Translations under genes and position numbers: made by a program
Source of the DNA: Nitrosopumilaceae archaeon
GTDB taxonomy: Archaea > Thermoproteota > Nitrososphaeria > Nitrososphaerales > Nitrosopumilaceae
Length of the DNA: 64,000 nucleotides
Reading direction: 5' to 3'
NCBI GenBank assembly: GCA_030041535.1
Contig: JASHNR010000058.1
Span: 103,271-167,270 of the forward strand
Shown here: positions 29,225 to 39,779 of the stretch, one piece after another
Layout: each line of letters opens with the position of its first letter
How positions within the stretch are numbered: position 1 is the stretch's first letter
The notes under the pieces: model-generated
Database searches by the model: none
What the model was told of the DNA's origin: nothing
Seen by the model: only the letters and a program-made list of their open reading frames with translations

Positions 29225-30327
29225 GATTGTTAATAGGGGGAGCAAGCTCAAAGTTATTTCATCTAAAAGAATTCGGTGAAGCCCTTACAAAATTAGGTGT
29301 CGAATATAAATTAGTACAAGACACGGATGTGGTTGTAGGGTTAGGCGAGATAGGTTTTAGGAGCAGAACCATCAAACGCTGGTTCGAGGGCACGAAAAAA
29401 TTTGATAAACTCGTTAGAGAGTTCAGACCAGATGCAGTTTTTGTAGATAGTCCAACACATTTTGGATTAGCCGCAATAAAATCCCGTATTCCACTGTTTA
29501 TACTTCTTAGAGGAGATTACTGGTCAGAAATGAAATGGGTAAATGAGACGTTACATAAATCTCCTGTGCAACGCATAGGACTTAGATGGAAAGATCAAAT
29601 AGCCAAAAAATGTTTTAGTGGTGCTACGGCAATCATTCCAATTTGTGAATATCTTGAAGATGTGGTAAAGGAACATTATCCAAACAAACCCACTCATGTG
29701 TTACACGGAGGCATAGACGTTTCTCGTTGGTATCGTGTCAACGGAATGGATCTAAAACATCCCTGTGTTGGATTATTACAAGGAGCACAGATTTGGGGAA
29801 AATCAAAAGAAATGTTAACCTTGACAAAAGTATTAGAAGCAATGCCTAGTGTGACATTTTATTGGGCAGGAGATGGACCTTACAAAGACAAAATTCTTTC
29901 AACATTAAACAAGTATGAAAATTTCAAATGGTTAGGAGCAATACAATATCCCGATAGGGTCAGGGAATATCTTACTGAAATAGATGTCTATGCTCTTGTT
30001 AGTGGAATCGACATGTCGCCGCTTACACTACAAGAGGCACAACTTATGGAAAAACCTGTCGTTGCAACAAATGTTGGAGGCATACCAGAATTAATGAAAA
30101 ATAATGAGACGGGATTTCTTGTTGAGAAGGGGGATCATGTTGGATGGATACAGAAATTATCTATTTTAATTAATGATGACGAAAAAGCGAAACAAATGGG
30201 TGCATCTGGACGTGATTTTGTTAAAGATAACTTTAGTTGGGATAAGGTAACAAAGAAATTTATTACAATTATGGAATCCTACAACCAGAACAATGAAAGA
30301 CGTTTCAAACAAGGAGCCGAGAAGTAA
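29221..30327 (+). CDS. glycosyltransferase family 4
   Basis: LLRGDYW; EAQLMEKPVVATNVGGIPELM. Confidence 0.9.
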   Translation: MRLLIGGASSKLFHLKEFGEALTKLGVEYKLVQDTDVVVGLGEIGFRSRTIKRWFEGTKKFDKLVREFRPDAVFVDSPTHFGLAAIKSRIPLFILLRGDYWSEMKWVNETLHKSPVQRIGLRWKDQIAKKCFSGATAIIPICEYLEDVVKEHYPNKPTHVLHGGIDVSRWYRVNGMDLKHPCVGLLQGAQIWGKSKEMLTLTKVLEAMPSVTFYWAGDGPYKDKILSTLNKYENFKWLGAIQYPDRVREYLTEIDVYALVSGIDMSPLTLQEAQLMEKPVVATNVGGIPELMKNNETGFLVEKGDHVGWIQKLSILINDDEKAKQMGASGRDFVKDNFSWDKVTKKFITIMESYNQNNERRFKQGAEK

Positions 30328-30345
30328 TAGGTATCAAAGCAATAT

Positions 30346-31004
30346 GCGGTACAATTCGTAGACAAATTAAGAGCAGCATTATTGGAAAATCTAGATATGG
30401 AAAATGTTGGGATGTAGCAGACGATAACTGGTATTTACAATTCATGATTCGAATGATCTGTTACATAAAGATTTTCAAGACTTTCTAGGCATAAAAAAGA
30501 TGTTAAAACCGTACTTGAAGTAGGTTGCAGAACAGGTGTGTCTATCCCATAAAATACAAGAATTTGTTCGATGAAATGTATTATACAGGTACAGATATTT
30601 CAAAAGATGCAATAGAATTCTGTAAAAAGAATTCCAGTTTTAACTTCATCCAAGGTGATTTCATAAAAATGGAACTGCCTCAGAAATATGATCTGATATA
30701 TTCTCATGCAGTGGTAGATCACGTATATGATATTGATGCATTCATTGAAAAAATAGTAAAAAATTGCTTAAAATACGCTTACATCAATTCATATCGTGGA
30801 TATTTCCCAGAGTTGCTAAAACACAAAATGAATTAGAACGATAATGATGGTTGTTATTATAATGACATTTCTGTGATCCAAGTTAGAAAGTTGCTTTTGA
30901 CATTAGGGTTGCAGGAAGACGAGTTTGTTATCAGAGCAAACGAAGGAAGTCATGATATCAATGGCGTAAAGTTACAAACTGTGATTGAAATTAATAAGTC
31001 TTAG
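30346..31004 (+). pseudogene. class I SAM-dependent methyltransferase, decayed
   Basis: Reconstructed by eye over several frames: WDVADDNWYLQF/HDSNDLLHKDFQDFLGIK/KDVKTVLEVGC.TG/VYPIKYKNLFDEMYYTGTDISKDAIEF...LLKHKMN* then NDNDGCYYNDISVIQVRKLL...; frameshifts plus in-frame TAG at 30834-30836. Confidence 0.85.
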
Positions 31005-31048
31005 ATAAAGCTACAAACAAGACAAGCCAGAAAAAAGAAACCTCGGCA

Positions 31049-32092
31049 CTATAGTTTTTTCCCGCTAACGCTTATGCCACTTTCTATCTCCTTGAAATGG
31101 TTAACCTTGATCTTTACATCTTTGAACCATTTTCGTACCTCATCAGGCGTATGTCTATAAGCATATTTTGGAAAATACCAGTCAAAATTTACTCCAACAC
31201 TTCTATCAAAATCCCCGTCTTCTGCCCAAAAACATTTTAGAAAATTCCAGTAGACGAACCTCTGCACATCATAAGTACCGGCTTTTATTTTTAGGGTTGG
31301 TATGTCCCTTGGGACTGTTATCTTTTTATTTAATCTCGACAAGCTTCTACCCAAATATGTCATGTCTTTTGAAAATTCCATGCATTCTTTTTGAGACATT
31401 TTAGTGGTTCTTTCTCTGATAAAATCATCTGCAAATTCGCGCATTGGGCTCTTCTTGTTGTAGATATATATCGATATGGCACCATTTTTGGCTAAATATT
31501 TGGTAAGATACTTAAAAGATTTTTCTGTGTTGTCTGTATGGTGTAATACCTGATCCGAGCATATGAAGTCAAAAAAACACTCCTTGAAGGGAAGATTTCT
31601 TAAATCTGATTGTAAAAAATGGATATTTGGAACAGTACCGAATTTTTTGTAGGCAAATTCTATACTATCACTTGCATCTATCGCAAAAACTTGTGCGTTA
31701 CTGCTGGATGAGAATAATTTTGCACTATTGCCTATTCCTGTTCCTGCATCAAGAATTTTATGTCTGCTTTTTAAAAAACTCTTAAAATTTGAAAGTGTCT
31801 CCCAGCCAAATCTTTCCAAAAACCACCTTTTTTGTGTCTCGTACCATTTCTCTGAATGATATGACTTGTTGAATTCTCTCCATTTGGACGAAAAAGCATC
31901 TTCTGTCTTGACAAAATCCTTTGATTTATCAAAAACTAGTCTTGGAATACCTTTGCTGATAGCAAACTTGTGGCCTTTCGAACAAAGCAAGGTACCCTCA
32001 AGAACTTCCTTGTGCAGTTCCTTGAAGATCTTTAGTGTAAAATCATTTCCGCAAGCAGGACATATTATGTGTTCTAATAGATTCTGTTTCAA
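31049..32092 (-). CDS. SAM-dependent methyltransferase with N-terminal Zn-ribbon (Trm112-like)
   Basis: HIICPACGNDFTLK; HKILDAGTGIGNSAKLF. Confidence 0.88.
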   Translation of the reverse strand: MKQNLLEHIICPACGNDFTLKIFKELHKEVLEGTLLCSKGHKFAISKGIPRLVFDKSKDFVKTEDAFSSKWREFNKSYHSEKWYETQKRWFLERFGWETLSNFKSFLKSRHKILDAGTGIGNSAKLFSSSSNAQVFAIDASDSIEFAYKKFGTVPNIHFLQSDLRNLPFKECFFDFICSDQVLHHTDNTEKSFKYLTKYLAKNGAISIYIYNKKSPMREFADDFIRERTTKMSQKECMEFSKDMTYLGRSLSRLNKKITVPRDIPTLKIKAGTYDVQRFVYWNFLKCFWAEDGDFDRSVGVNFDWYFPKYAYRHTPDEVRKWFKDVKIKVNHFKEIESGISVSGKKL

Positions 32093-32151
32093 ACCTGTCC
32101 TATTCGCCTATTCATAGATAATAAAAACTATTAAAATTGATAAAGTAGCGC

Positions 32152-33360
32152 TCAATTTAATAGCGTATTTGGCTTTATTTCCTTTGTAACAAATAATCTA
32201 AACCAAATTTCTAACGCAAGTAATCCCAGGAATTTGTTTACGTATCTTACGTCCAGCTCATAGCGTTTAGAAATATGTACTCGTATCCAATCCCTATTTA
32301 TCAAATTCTCTTTTACAATTCTAGCATCTGATAAATAATAGTCGCACAAACGGTAACCATGAGACCTCCATAGATTCAAAGTGTTTATGGAAAATCCCCG
32401 TTTTTCATTAGAAACTAATGGGCTCATCTTATATTTTGAAAGAATTTTTCTAAAAAGTATCTTTCCCTGATCGTTTTTATAATTATATTTTAATTTATAG
32501 GCTAGATGGGTGGAGTGGGATATCATTTCCTTGGACAAAATGGGAGACAGTGAATTAATTCCAAAATATTTGTGGATTTTTGAGTAGAGTGGAATCCAAT
32601 TGTACAGTAGCTTTCCGTTAAAGTCGGCTAAAAAAACTTGGGCAATAGGCTGTAATGGATTGTCAAAATATGCTTTGAGAAGATTATATATGTTATTCCA
32701 AGAGAATTTCACTCTGCTGCCAAAAATCTTTTCCTGATCTGGAACCCAATCTCTTTCATGGCACTCTAAGTATAATTTGACTTTCTCTGTTGGAGAAAAG
32801 TTTGATCTCACTGTAGATAAAAATTTTCTATAACGAAAGGTATAGCCTCCAAATAGTTCATCTCCGCCATCTCCTGATACTAGAACCTTTGAGATCGATT
32901 TTGCTTTTTTTGCAACATGGTACCAATGAATATCCCAGAAAGGCTCTTTTATGATGCTTATTGCTTTAGGTAATTCCTCAAGATAATTTTCTATGTATAC
33001 TACGTTATGATCTGCGTCCACTTTTCTAGCAATTTTTTCTGCAATTACTGATTCGTCAAAACTATCAGCAAATTTTACCGAAATTGCTTCTATATCTATA
33101 TCTGGAGCAGATTGTCTTAACATTAAAAGTACAAGGGCTGAATCCATACCGCCGCTTAGAGCTATTGAAACCTTCTTTTGCCGTGATTTTTTGAGATATT
33201 CACTAATGGTTCTTGTAAGACGTTTTTCAATATACTCAGCTTGATTCTCTGATGGTTTTTGAGTAAAATCTTTCCAAGTAAGCTTAGGAATTAGAGGCCT
33301 ATTGGCAGGATTGTATCTTAATGTCAAGATGCCGCCTATTGCAGCAGTGCTGATTTTCAT
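32152..33360 (-). CDS. AsnB-like asparagine synthase/amidotransferase lacking N-terminal glutaminase domain
   Basis: SIALSGGMDSALVLLML (PP-loop), VLVSGDGGDELFGGYTFRY; only ~60 aa upstream of PP-loop. Confidence 0.87.
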   Translation of the reverse strand: MKISTAAIGGILTLRYNPANRPLIPKLTWKDFTQKPSENQAEYIEKRLTRTISEYLKKSRQKKVSIALSGGMDSALVLLMLRQSAPDIDIEAISVKFADSFDESVIAEKIARKVDADHNVVYIENYLEELPKAISIIKEPFWDIHWYHVAKKAKSISKVLVSGDGGDELFGGYTFRYRKFLSTVRSNFSPTEKVKLYLECHERDWVPDQEKIFGSRVKFSWNNIYNLLKAYFDNPLQPIAQVFLADFNGKLLYNWIPLYSKIHKYFGINSLSPILSKEMISHSTHLAYKLKYNYKNDQGKILFRKILSKYKMSPLVSNEKRGFSINTLNLWRSHGYRLCDYYLSDARIVKENLINRDWIRVHISKRYELDVRYVNKFLGLLALEIWFRLFVTKEIKPNTLLN

Positions 33361-34751
33361 TTCCGAATAACTTCACGTCCAACCCCTCTAAGTACCAGTC
33401 CTGCCTTTTTGGCCCACGCAGTGTCTACGACTCCTCTTGAATCTACCATTACTGGAGTTCTCATCTTTTCCACTAATAGCGATGGCGGTATATCGCAAAA
33501 CTCTTTATGGGCAGTGACAAGTATTGCTCCGTCAGATCCAGATATAGCATCAATAAGAGAGTTTTCTGTCTTGAGAGAATATGCTTCTTCTCCCTTGAAG
33601 AATGGATCGTAAATTTTCACTCTGGCTTTTAGATCTAGTAGCTCCTTTACAATGTACTCAGCTGGTGATAATTGTGAGTCTTTTACATTCGGTTTGTAGG
33701 AGATGCCAAGAATCGCAATGGTGCTATCATTTACTGATTTTTTGGCCTCGTTTAGAGCGTCAACAAGAAGCTCAATTACATGATGAGGCATATGCTCATT
33801 TATCTCTCTTGCAGCCTTTACGAGTTTCAATTTACCGTTGAGGAATTTTCCAGAGTTGAGTAATTGATATGAATTCACAGGAAGGCAAGGCCCTCCTACT
33901 CCTGCTCCAGGATAATGAACCTCAAAATTGTATTTCTGATCACAGGCTTTGAGTACAGTAAGTATGTCTATACCTAATTTTTCGAACAAAATGGCAAGTT
34001 CATTAACAAAAGCTATGTTTACATCGCGAAAGACATTTGCGGTTAATTTGGAAGCATTTGCAGTTTTACAATCCGGTAGAGAGATAATTTCAGCTTTGAA
34101 CACATGCCTATAGACCTCTTCTACTATCTTGAGAGTTCTTTTGTCTATTGCACCTACTAATCTTGGAACCACACTAAAATCTCTTAAAATTTGTCCCGGA
34201 TTAGCAGTTTCCGGACATGCCGCAACCCCTAAATTCCTTCCTACTTTTAATCTCTCTCCATTTCCTTCTATTAATGGAATCAGCTCATTTTCTATAAAAC
34301 CCGGTTCTACCGTGCTCTCTACTATTACCAAAGAGTTTTGTTCCAATAATTGGTTTAGTTTTTTTCCTACCGAAATAATCGCAGAATAATCCGGTATGTT
34401 ATTCTTATCCATTGGAGTGGGTAATGATAATATGATCACATCAGAATTTGTAATTGCGTCTTTATCATCAATTGTTGCATGCAGCTTTTTATTCTGTACT
34501 GCCTTGTGAAACATTTCATCAAAGTCTGGTTCATCCTTCAGTGGATAATCGTCAGAATTGATCATATGTACTAGATTGGCATTAATGTCATAACCAATAG
34601 TTGAAAATCCTGAATTAGCAAAGGATATTGCAGTAGGAAGACCAATACGCCCTACTCCGACTACACACACCGATATATTTCCAGTTCTTACGAGTTCCTT
34701 CAGATCTTTCTCCTCTAAAGTTAGAATGTTTCTGATTTTGTTGTTGTTCAT
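33357..34751 (-). CDS. nucleotide-sugar dehydrogenase (UDP-GlcNAc/ManNAc 6-dehydrogenase type)
   Basis: VVGVGRIGLPTAISFANSGFSTIGYDIN; GPCLPVNSYQLL; GISYKPNVKDSQLSPA. Confidence 0.92.
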   Translation of the reverse strand: MNNNKIRNILTLEEKDLKELVRTGNISVCVVGVGRIGLPTAISFANSGFSTIGYDINANLVHMINSDDYPLKDEPDFDEMFHKAVQNKKLHATIDDKDAITNSDVIILSLPTPMDKNNIPDYSAIISVGKKLNQLLEQNSLVIVESTVEPGFIENELIPLIEGNGERLKVGRNLGVAACPETANPGQILRDFSVVPRLVGAIDKRTLKIVEEVYRHVFKAEIISLPDCKTANASKLTANVFRDVNIAFVNELAILFEKLGIDILTVLKACDQKYNFEVHYPGAGVGGPCLPVNSYQLLNSGKFLNGKLKLVKAAREINEHMPHHVIELLVDALNEAKKSVNDSTIAILGISYKPNVKDSQLSPAEYIVKELLDLKARVKIYDPFFKGEEAYSLKTENSLIDAISGSDGAILVTAHKEFCDIPPSLLVEKMRTPVMVDSRGVVDTAWAKKAGLVLRGVGREVIRK

Positions 34752-34854
34752 CTTTGAAGACTCTTTCTTGCCATTAGTTACTCCTTTTTTATTACTTTAT
34801 AAACCAATATTTCTTTTTGTTAAAACTTAAAGAAGGTAGTATAATCGTATCCTT

Positions 34855-35772
34855 ATGAAGTTTGTTGTGACCGGAGGAGCCGGATTTATTGGAAGCCATC
34901 TGGTTGAATATCTGATAAAACAAAATCACGATGTAATAATAGTGGACAATCTCCATAGTGGTAAAATAAAAAATTTAGATACAGTTAAAGATAAAATTGA
35001 TTTTTTTGAAATAGACATTAGGAATTTTTCTGCATTGAAAAATTTAGTGAAAGGCGTAGATGGCATATTTCATCAGGCAGCCCTAACCGTTGTACAAGAA
35101 TCCTATGTGAAAGAGAAGGAATACTATGATGTTAATGTCATAGGAACTGAAAACATCTTAAAACTTGCAAAAGAGTTTGGAATTAAGGTAGTTTTTGCTA
35201 GCAGTTCAAGTGTATACGGAAACCCAAAAAAAATTCCTATATCTGAAGATGCTGACAGGAAACCTCTCAATCCTTACGGTCTTACTAAATTAGAAGATGA
35301 GTATCTGGCAGAGAGATATTCAAAAATGGGGGTTGAAATAATCGGTCTGAGATATTTCAATGTGTATGGTTTGGGGCAGAATGATGCTTACGCAGGGGTA
35401 ATAACAAAATTTTTAAAAAATATCAAAATGCGTAAACCTCCAATAATAAACGGAGATGGAACTCAAGTGAGAGATTTTATTTCAGTTCAAGATGTTGCTG
35501 AGGCTAACTTGCTTGCAATGAAGCATGCGCAAAAAAATCTTTTTCTTAATGTTGGAACAGGAAAAGCTACTACCATCTTAGACTTGACAGACATGATTAT
35601 TCGCTCATCAGGCCTAAAACTACATCCAATTTTTGCGCCATCATTGGAAGGGGATGTTAAAACAAGCCAAGCTGATATCGAATTAGTAACTAAGTTGTTT
35701 GGATGGAAGCCAAAAGTAAATCTAGCAGATTGGTTGAATCAAACCATTCCCAAAATGATGACTAGTGATTAA
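34855..35772 (+). CDS. NAD-dependent epimerase/dehydratase (UDP-glucose 4-epimerase-like)
   Basis: VTGGAGFIGSHLVEYL; YGLTKLEDEYLAERY. Confidence 0.92.
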   Translation: MKFVVTGGAGFIGSHLVEYLIKQNHDVIIVDNLHSGKIKNLDTVKDKIDFFEIDIRNFSALKNLVKGVDGIFHQAALTVVQESYVKEKEYYDVNVIGTENILKLAKEFGIKVVFASSSSVYGNPKKIPISEDADRKPLNPYGLTKLEDEYLAERYSKMGVEIIGLRYFNVYGLGQNDAYAGVITKFLKNIKMRKPPIINGDGTQVRDFISVQDVAEANLLAMKHAQKNLFLNVGTGKATTILDLTDMIIRSSGLKLHPIFAPSLEGDVKTSQADIELVTKLFGWKPKVNLADWLNQTIPKMMTSD

Positions 35773-36011
35773 TGTCATATACTTTCCAATATTGAATATA
35801 TTTTTAAAAACAATGAATCTGTTTTACTAAGTTGTCTCACGTACAAGAAACGTCATCTATCACTAATGTGAAGATATGTAATCAAAATATACATGGAAGG
35901 AGCTTAACATTATAATATCAATGAAAAGAGCAATTGATCTTATGCCGAAACATCCTTTGAAGAATATACATTATCAAATTATGATATAGTTAAAATGGGG
36001 AATAAAGAAGA

Positions 36012-37145
36012 ATGATATATATGAAAGTTTTAGTAGTACATGAATCATCTAGTTTTGCTTTTATTTTACAACGTTATTTTCCCGGAGAAGTTACTGCAAT
36101 ATATTTTTCGGAACATGTAGTAATATCACAAGTAAAGAATCCAAAATTTTTTACAAAAGGAAAAGGCTTTTACGCTCAGATACAACAAATAAAAAAACTA
36201 TCAAAAGAATATGATGTTTTACTATGTTTTGGCTGGTTGGCTGCTTCTATTTGTTATCTGGCAGAAGTAAAATACGTCATGTATTTCGTGGATGCGTATA
36301 TTGATCCAGAACACAGGATTAGAAAAAATGTATCATTATTAAAGAAAATTCTTCTAGATAATTTATATAAAGATGCTTTGGAATATGCCCCGACAGTCGT
36401 TGGCGCATTACCGCATGATGTAAAAATTTTACAGAAATATAGGCAAGATGCAAAAACAATATTTCAGCTAATTGATAATGAAATGTTTAATCCCAATGTA
36501 AAAAAGATAGAACTTAAAAAAGACAAGTTTGTTTTTCTTAGCCCTCAAAGAATCGAACCTGATAAGGGACAACATATTTTATGGAAAGCAGTTGAACTGA
36601 CCAAATCTGATTTTGTAGCTTTACAAACTAATTGGGGATCAGGAGATTATTACAATAAGATTTTAAAAGTAAAGCCATCTAAGATAGAAATAATTCCCAA
36701 AATCAAGCGTGAAGACATGCCATCATACTTTATGTCTACTGATGCAACACTTGGACAGGTATCAATGACGGGCTGTTCATCTATTGAAAGAGAGGCTGCC
36801 TTGTGCGGTAAGCCGATATTTTGTTACCCGCCAGAAAATTTTTCTGAGAGTGATCCTTTTTACAAGGGAAGTAGCGATCCTAAAGAAATAGCTGCATACA
36901 TAGACAAAATAGTTTTAGATAAAGAATTTAGAGAACAACTAGCTTTGACACAAAATGCATGGGTAAAAAAAGTATTTGACAACAAAAAAACGATTCAACA
37001 ATGGAAAGAAGTCTTTGAGGAGACAGCGAAGAAAAAACCCCATCGTGCAAAATTGAAGTATAAGATAATTTTTAAGGTATTGTCAATTATTGAGAATTTA
37101 ACTCATAGAGATTTTAGCTCTATTGGAAGAAATATTGTGTCATAG
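36012..37145 (+). CDS. glycosyltransferase, GT-B fold
   Basis: LSPQRIEPDKGQHILWKAVE; GCSSIEREAALCGKPIF. Confidence 0.82.
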   Translation: MIYMKVLVVHESSSFAFILQRYFPGEVTAIYFSEHVVISQVKNPKFFTKGKGFYAQIQQIKKLSKEYDVLLCFGWLAASICYLAEVKYVMYFVDAYIDPEHRIRKNVSLLKKILLDNLYKDALEYAPTVVGALPHDVKILQKYRQDAKTIFQLIDNEMFNPNVKKIELKKDKFVFLSPQRIEPDKGQHILWKAVELTKSDFVALQTNWGSGDYYNKILKVKPSKIEIIPKIKREDMPSYFMSTDATLGQVSMTGCSSIEREAALCGKPIFCYPPENFSESDPFYKGSSDPKEIAAYIDKIVLDKEFREQLALTQNAWVKKVFDNKKTIQQWKEVFEETAKKKPHRAKLKYKIIFKVLSIIENLTHRDFSSIGRNIVS

Positions 37146-37153
37146 ACTATATG

Positions 37154-37687
37154 CTATTGATCTTTCTTATCTGACAAAAATTTAGTATTCTCTGTACCTA
37201 TCAGTCCTCCTTTTATCAGAGCATCCATTTTTTCTTGCATGTCTCGTATTTTTTTTAATTCCTCTTCCGTTAATTTTTCGTTTTTTGTTATCTTCATGAG
37301 AAGAGTTGTGACAATCAAATATGTTGGCATAATTACTTCTCTCCAATAACCTGGAGGAAGTTTGTAATAATATGGATTGGATTCTGTGGTTATGTCTGCT
37401 TCTGCATGATACGCTCGACTTTTTTTATAGTGAAAATATCCGACGCCGACTAATATGGGAATACCAACTCCTGATACGAAAACAAGGTATACCCAAAATG
37501 CAAAAAATATATCTTTCAGAACTGGAACGTCCTTGATTGCCAGATAGTATGTTACAGTCATAGTGTTCACGGCTGCAAATAGAAATGCAAAATATTGAGC
37601 CCAACCCTGCCTGAAATAGAACCAAGCTCGAAATGCAATTCTTTTGACCATGACTTTTCTATCTCTCACCGGTATATCAATTAACAA
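37154..37687 (-). CDS. conserved-looking membrane protein, unknown function
   Basis: 177-aa ORF with several TM helices and NPYYYKLPPGYWREVIMP. Confidence 0.65.
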   Translation of the reverse strand: MLIDIPVRDRKVMVKRIAFRAWFYFRQGWAQYFAFLFAAVNTMTVTYYLAIKDVPVLKDIFFAFWVYLVFVSGVGIPILVGVGYFHYKKSRAYHAEADITTESNPYYYKLPPGYWREVIMPTYLIVTTLLMKITKNEKLTEEELKKIRDMQEKMDALIKGGLIGTENTKFLSDKKDQ

Positions 37688-37722
37688 TTAACCAAAAATA
37701 ACCCCTAGATAAAAGATATTTA

Positions 37723-38613
37723 TTGAATCAACAGCACGATAAAATTTCAATAGTTATTCCTGTGTATAATGCACAAGGATTCTTAGAAGAATGTATCAAC
37801 TCAGCTCTAAACCAAACATATAGCAATATAGAAATCATTGCTGTAGATGACGGATCTACAGATAATTCATCTGAAATCCTAAAAAGATATTCAGACAAAA
37901 TAATGATAATTACAAAGAAAAATGGCGGAACCGCATCGGCATTAAATTATGGAATCAATGCCATGACTGGTACCTGGTTCAAGTGGTTAAGTGCAGACGA
38001 TGTACTATACCCCAATGCTTTAGAAGAAATGATCTTAGAGTCTTCAAAGGTAGAAAACAAGGAAAGCACGATATTTTATTCAAATTATGATATCATAAAT
38101 TCAGATGGAGACGTGGTTGAAAAATTCATAGAACCAAACTACAACCAAATAGAAATTTTTCAACAAGGTGTAATTTTACTTGATCATTATTTTGGAAATG
38201 GAACGACTAGTTTGATCCACAGATCGGCGATTCAGAGATATGGCGCTTTCAATGAAACAATTGGCTACAAGGAAGACTATGAATTTTGGTTAAGATATTG
38301 TATTTTACACAAGTGTAGACTGCATCTAATACCAAAAACATTAGCAAAATACAGAGTACACCAAAAACAACTTACAAAGGAAAAAGTAACCATATCTTTA
38401 GCTCAAACCAATAAGATACGAGAATTTATACTAGATAAGCTCCCCCCAGAAGAGCTAACAAAATACGAAAAAGCCATAAAAGAATACCAAAAGACCAAAC
38501 CATTGATCTCAAGGGGCCGTCATATGCTAAGAGATGTCATGTTCAAAGTATTACCAAAATCTGTTTCAGGTTCAATATTAAAGTCATACATGAACATGAA
38601 AGAAAAAACATAA
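37723..38613 (+). CDS. glycosyltransferase family 2
   Basis: ISIVIPVYNAQGFLEECINSALNQTYSNIEIIAVDDGSTDNS; TTG start. Confidence 0.93.
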   Translation: MNQQHDKISIVIPVYNAQGFLEECINSALNQTYSNIEIIAVDDGSTDNSSEILKRYSDKIMIITKKNGGTASALNYGINAMTGTWFKWLSADDVLYPNALEEMILESSKVENKESTIFYSNYDIINSDGDVVEKFIEPNYNQIEIFQQGVILLDHYFGNGTTSLIHRSAIQRYGAFNETIGYKEDYEFWLRYCILHKCRLHLIPKTLAKYRVHQKQLTKEKVTISLAQTNKIREFILDKLPPEELTKYEKAIKEYQKTKPLISRGRHMLRDVMFKVLPKSVSGSILKSYMNMKEKT

Positions 38614-38651
38614 TATGAAAAAATTACGTGTTTACAAAATACATATAAAAA

Positions 38652-39779
38652 TCAAGTAATCCATTTAAGTTTCTTCATAAGTTCCATTAGCTCATTTTTG
38701 TTTAGATGTTTGACAGTGGCAGAACCATACTCCTTTATTTTGACAGATTTTTTCAATGATTGCATATCAAATTCTTCTTCATGTTTTATCACAAAATGAT
38801 CCTTTCTTTCTTCAACTCGCCGCATCTCTTCTTCCGATACTAGAATTTCATCAATTTTTTCTCCTGCCCGTATACCTATGTATTTTATAGGATAGTTTTT
38901 GTGGTTTGTCTTCAATTGAGCATATGCTTTTGCAAGATCAACTATTTTGGCAGCAGGTGCTTTCTTGACAAATATTTCCCCTCCTTTTCCATTTTTTATT
39001 GAATAAAAAACAAGATCTATAGCCTGGCTCAACGTTAACATGAATCGAGTCATATCAGGATGAGTTATAGGAAGTGGTTCCTTTTTTGCTATCTTCAAAT
39101 CCCATAATGGCATGACACTTCCTCTGCTCCCAAGAACATTGCCATACCTAACACAGGAAAATATGGTGTCATCTTTTGACAAATCATCAGAGAGAATTAT
39201 TTTTTCTTGCAGTGCTTTTGTCATGCCCATGGCATTTACTGGTTTTACTGCCTTGTCAGTACTTATCGCAACTACTTGAGATACTTTTCTGGCAACAGAT
39301 GCTTTGACTATGTTGTATGCCCCGATGATGTTTGTCTTTACTGCCTCAAAAGGATGAGATTCCACAGTTGGAACTTGTTTCAACGCTGCAGCATGAAATA
39401 TTATATCAATATCTTTTGTTACAGTGTAAAGCCTATCATAGTCTCTAACATCTCCTATGGCAAACTGCATTTTCTTAATTATAGGATCATTTGCAAATTC
39501 TTGTCTCATAAGATGCTGTTTATCTTCATCTCTGCTAAAGATTCTGATAACTCTTGGTTTGTATATCATTAATTCTTTTATCATTTGGTGACCAAAGCTT
39601 CCTGTGCCACCTGTTATCAGAATATTTTGGCCATTTATGACCGATGAGTAATCCAACTCAAATGCAATGATTGACGCTGAGTTAATAAGTCTTAATTGCT
39701 CAATAGTGCAAACCTTGAAATTAATTTTACAATCATCTGAAAACCTTTTAAATTTGGCAATAACATCATGCCATATCAT
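38652..39779 (-). CDS. UDP-GlcNAc 4,6-dehydratase/5-epimerase family (CapE/FnlA-like SDR)
   Basis: ILITGGTGSFGHQMIKEL; HAAALKQVPTVESHPFEAVKTNI; IRAGEKIDEILVSEEEMRRV; start probably over-extended. Confidence 0.85.
   Translation of the reverse strand: MIWHDVIAKFKRFSDDCKINFKVCTIEQLRLINSASIIAFELDYSSVINGQNILITGGTGSFGHQMIKELMIYKPRVIRIFSRDEDKQHLMRQEFANDPIIKKMQFAIGDVRDYDRLYTVTKDIDIIFHAAALKQVPTVESHPFEAVKTNIIGAYNIVKASVARKVSQVVAISTDKAVKPVNAMGMTKALQEKIILSDDLSKDDTIFSCVRYGNVLGSRGSVMPLWDLKIAKKEPLPITHPDMTRFMLTLSQAIDLVFYSIKNGKGGEIFVKKAPAAKIVDLAKAYAQLKTNHKNYPIKYIGIRAGEKIDEILVSEEEMRRVEERKDHFVIKHEEEFDMQSLKKSVKIKEYGSATVKHLNKNELMELMKKLKWIT

Noticed and set aside
30834-30836. In-frame TAG in the methyltransferase as possible pyrrolysine or readthrough codon
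   Set aside because: The same gene carries several frameshifts, so pseudogenization is the simpler explanation.
35773-36011. Intergenic stretch in the glycan island considered as pseudogene or ncRNA
   Set aside because: No convincing protein motif, repeat or RNA structure found by eye.
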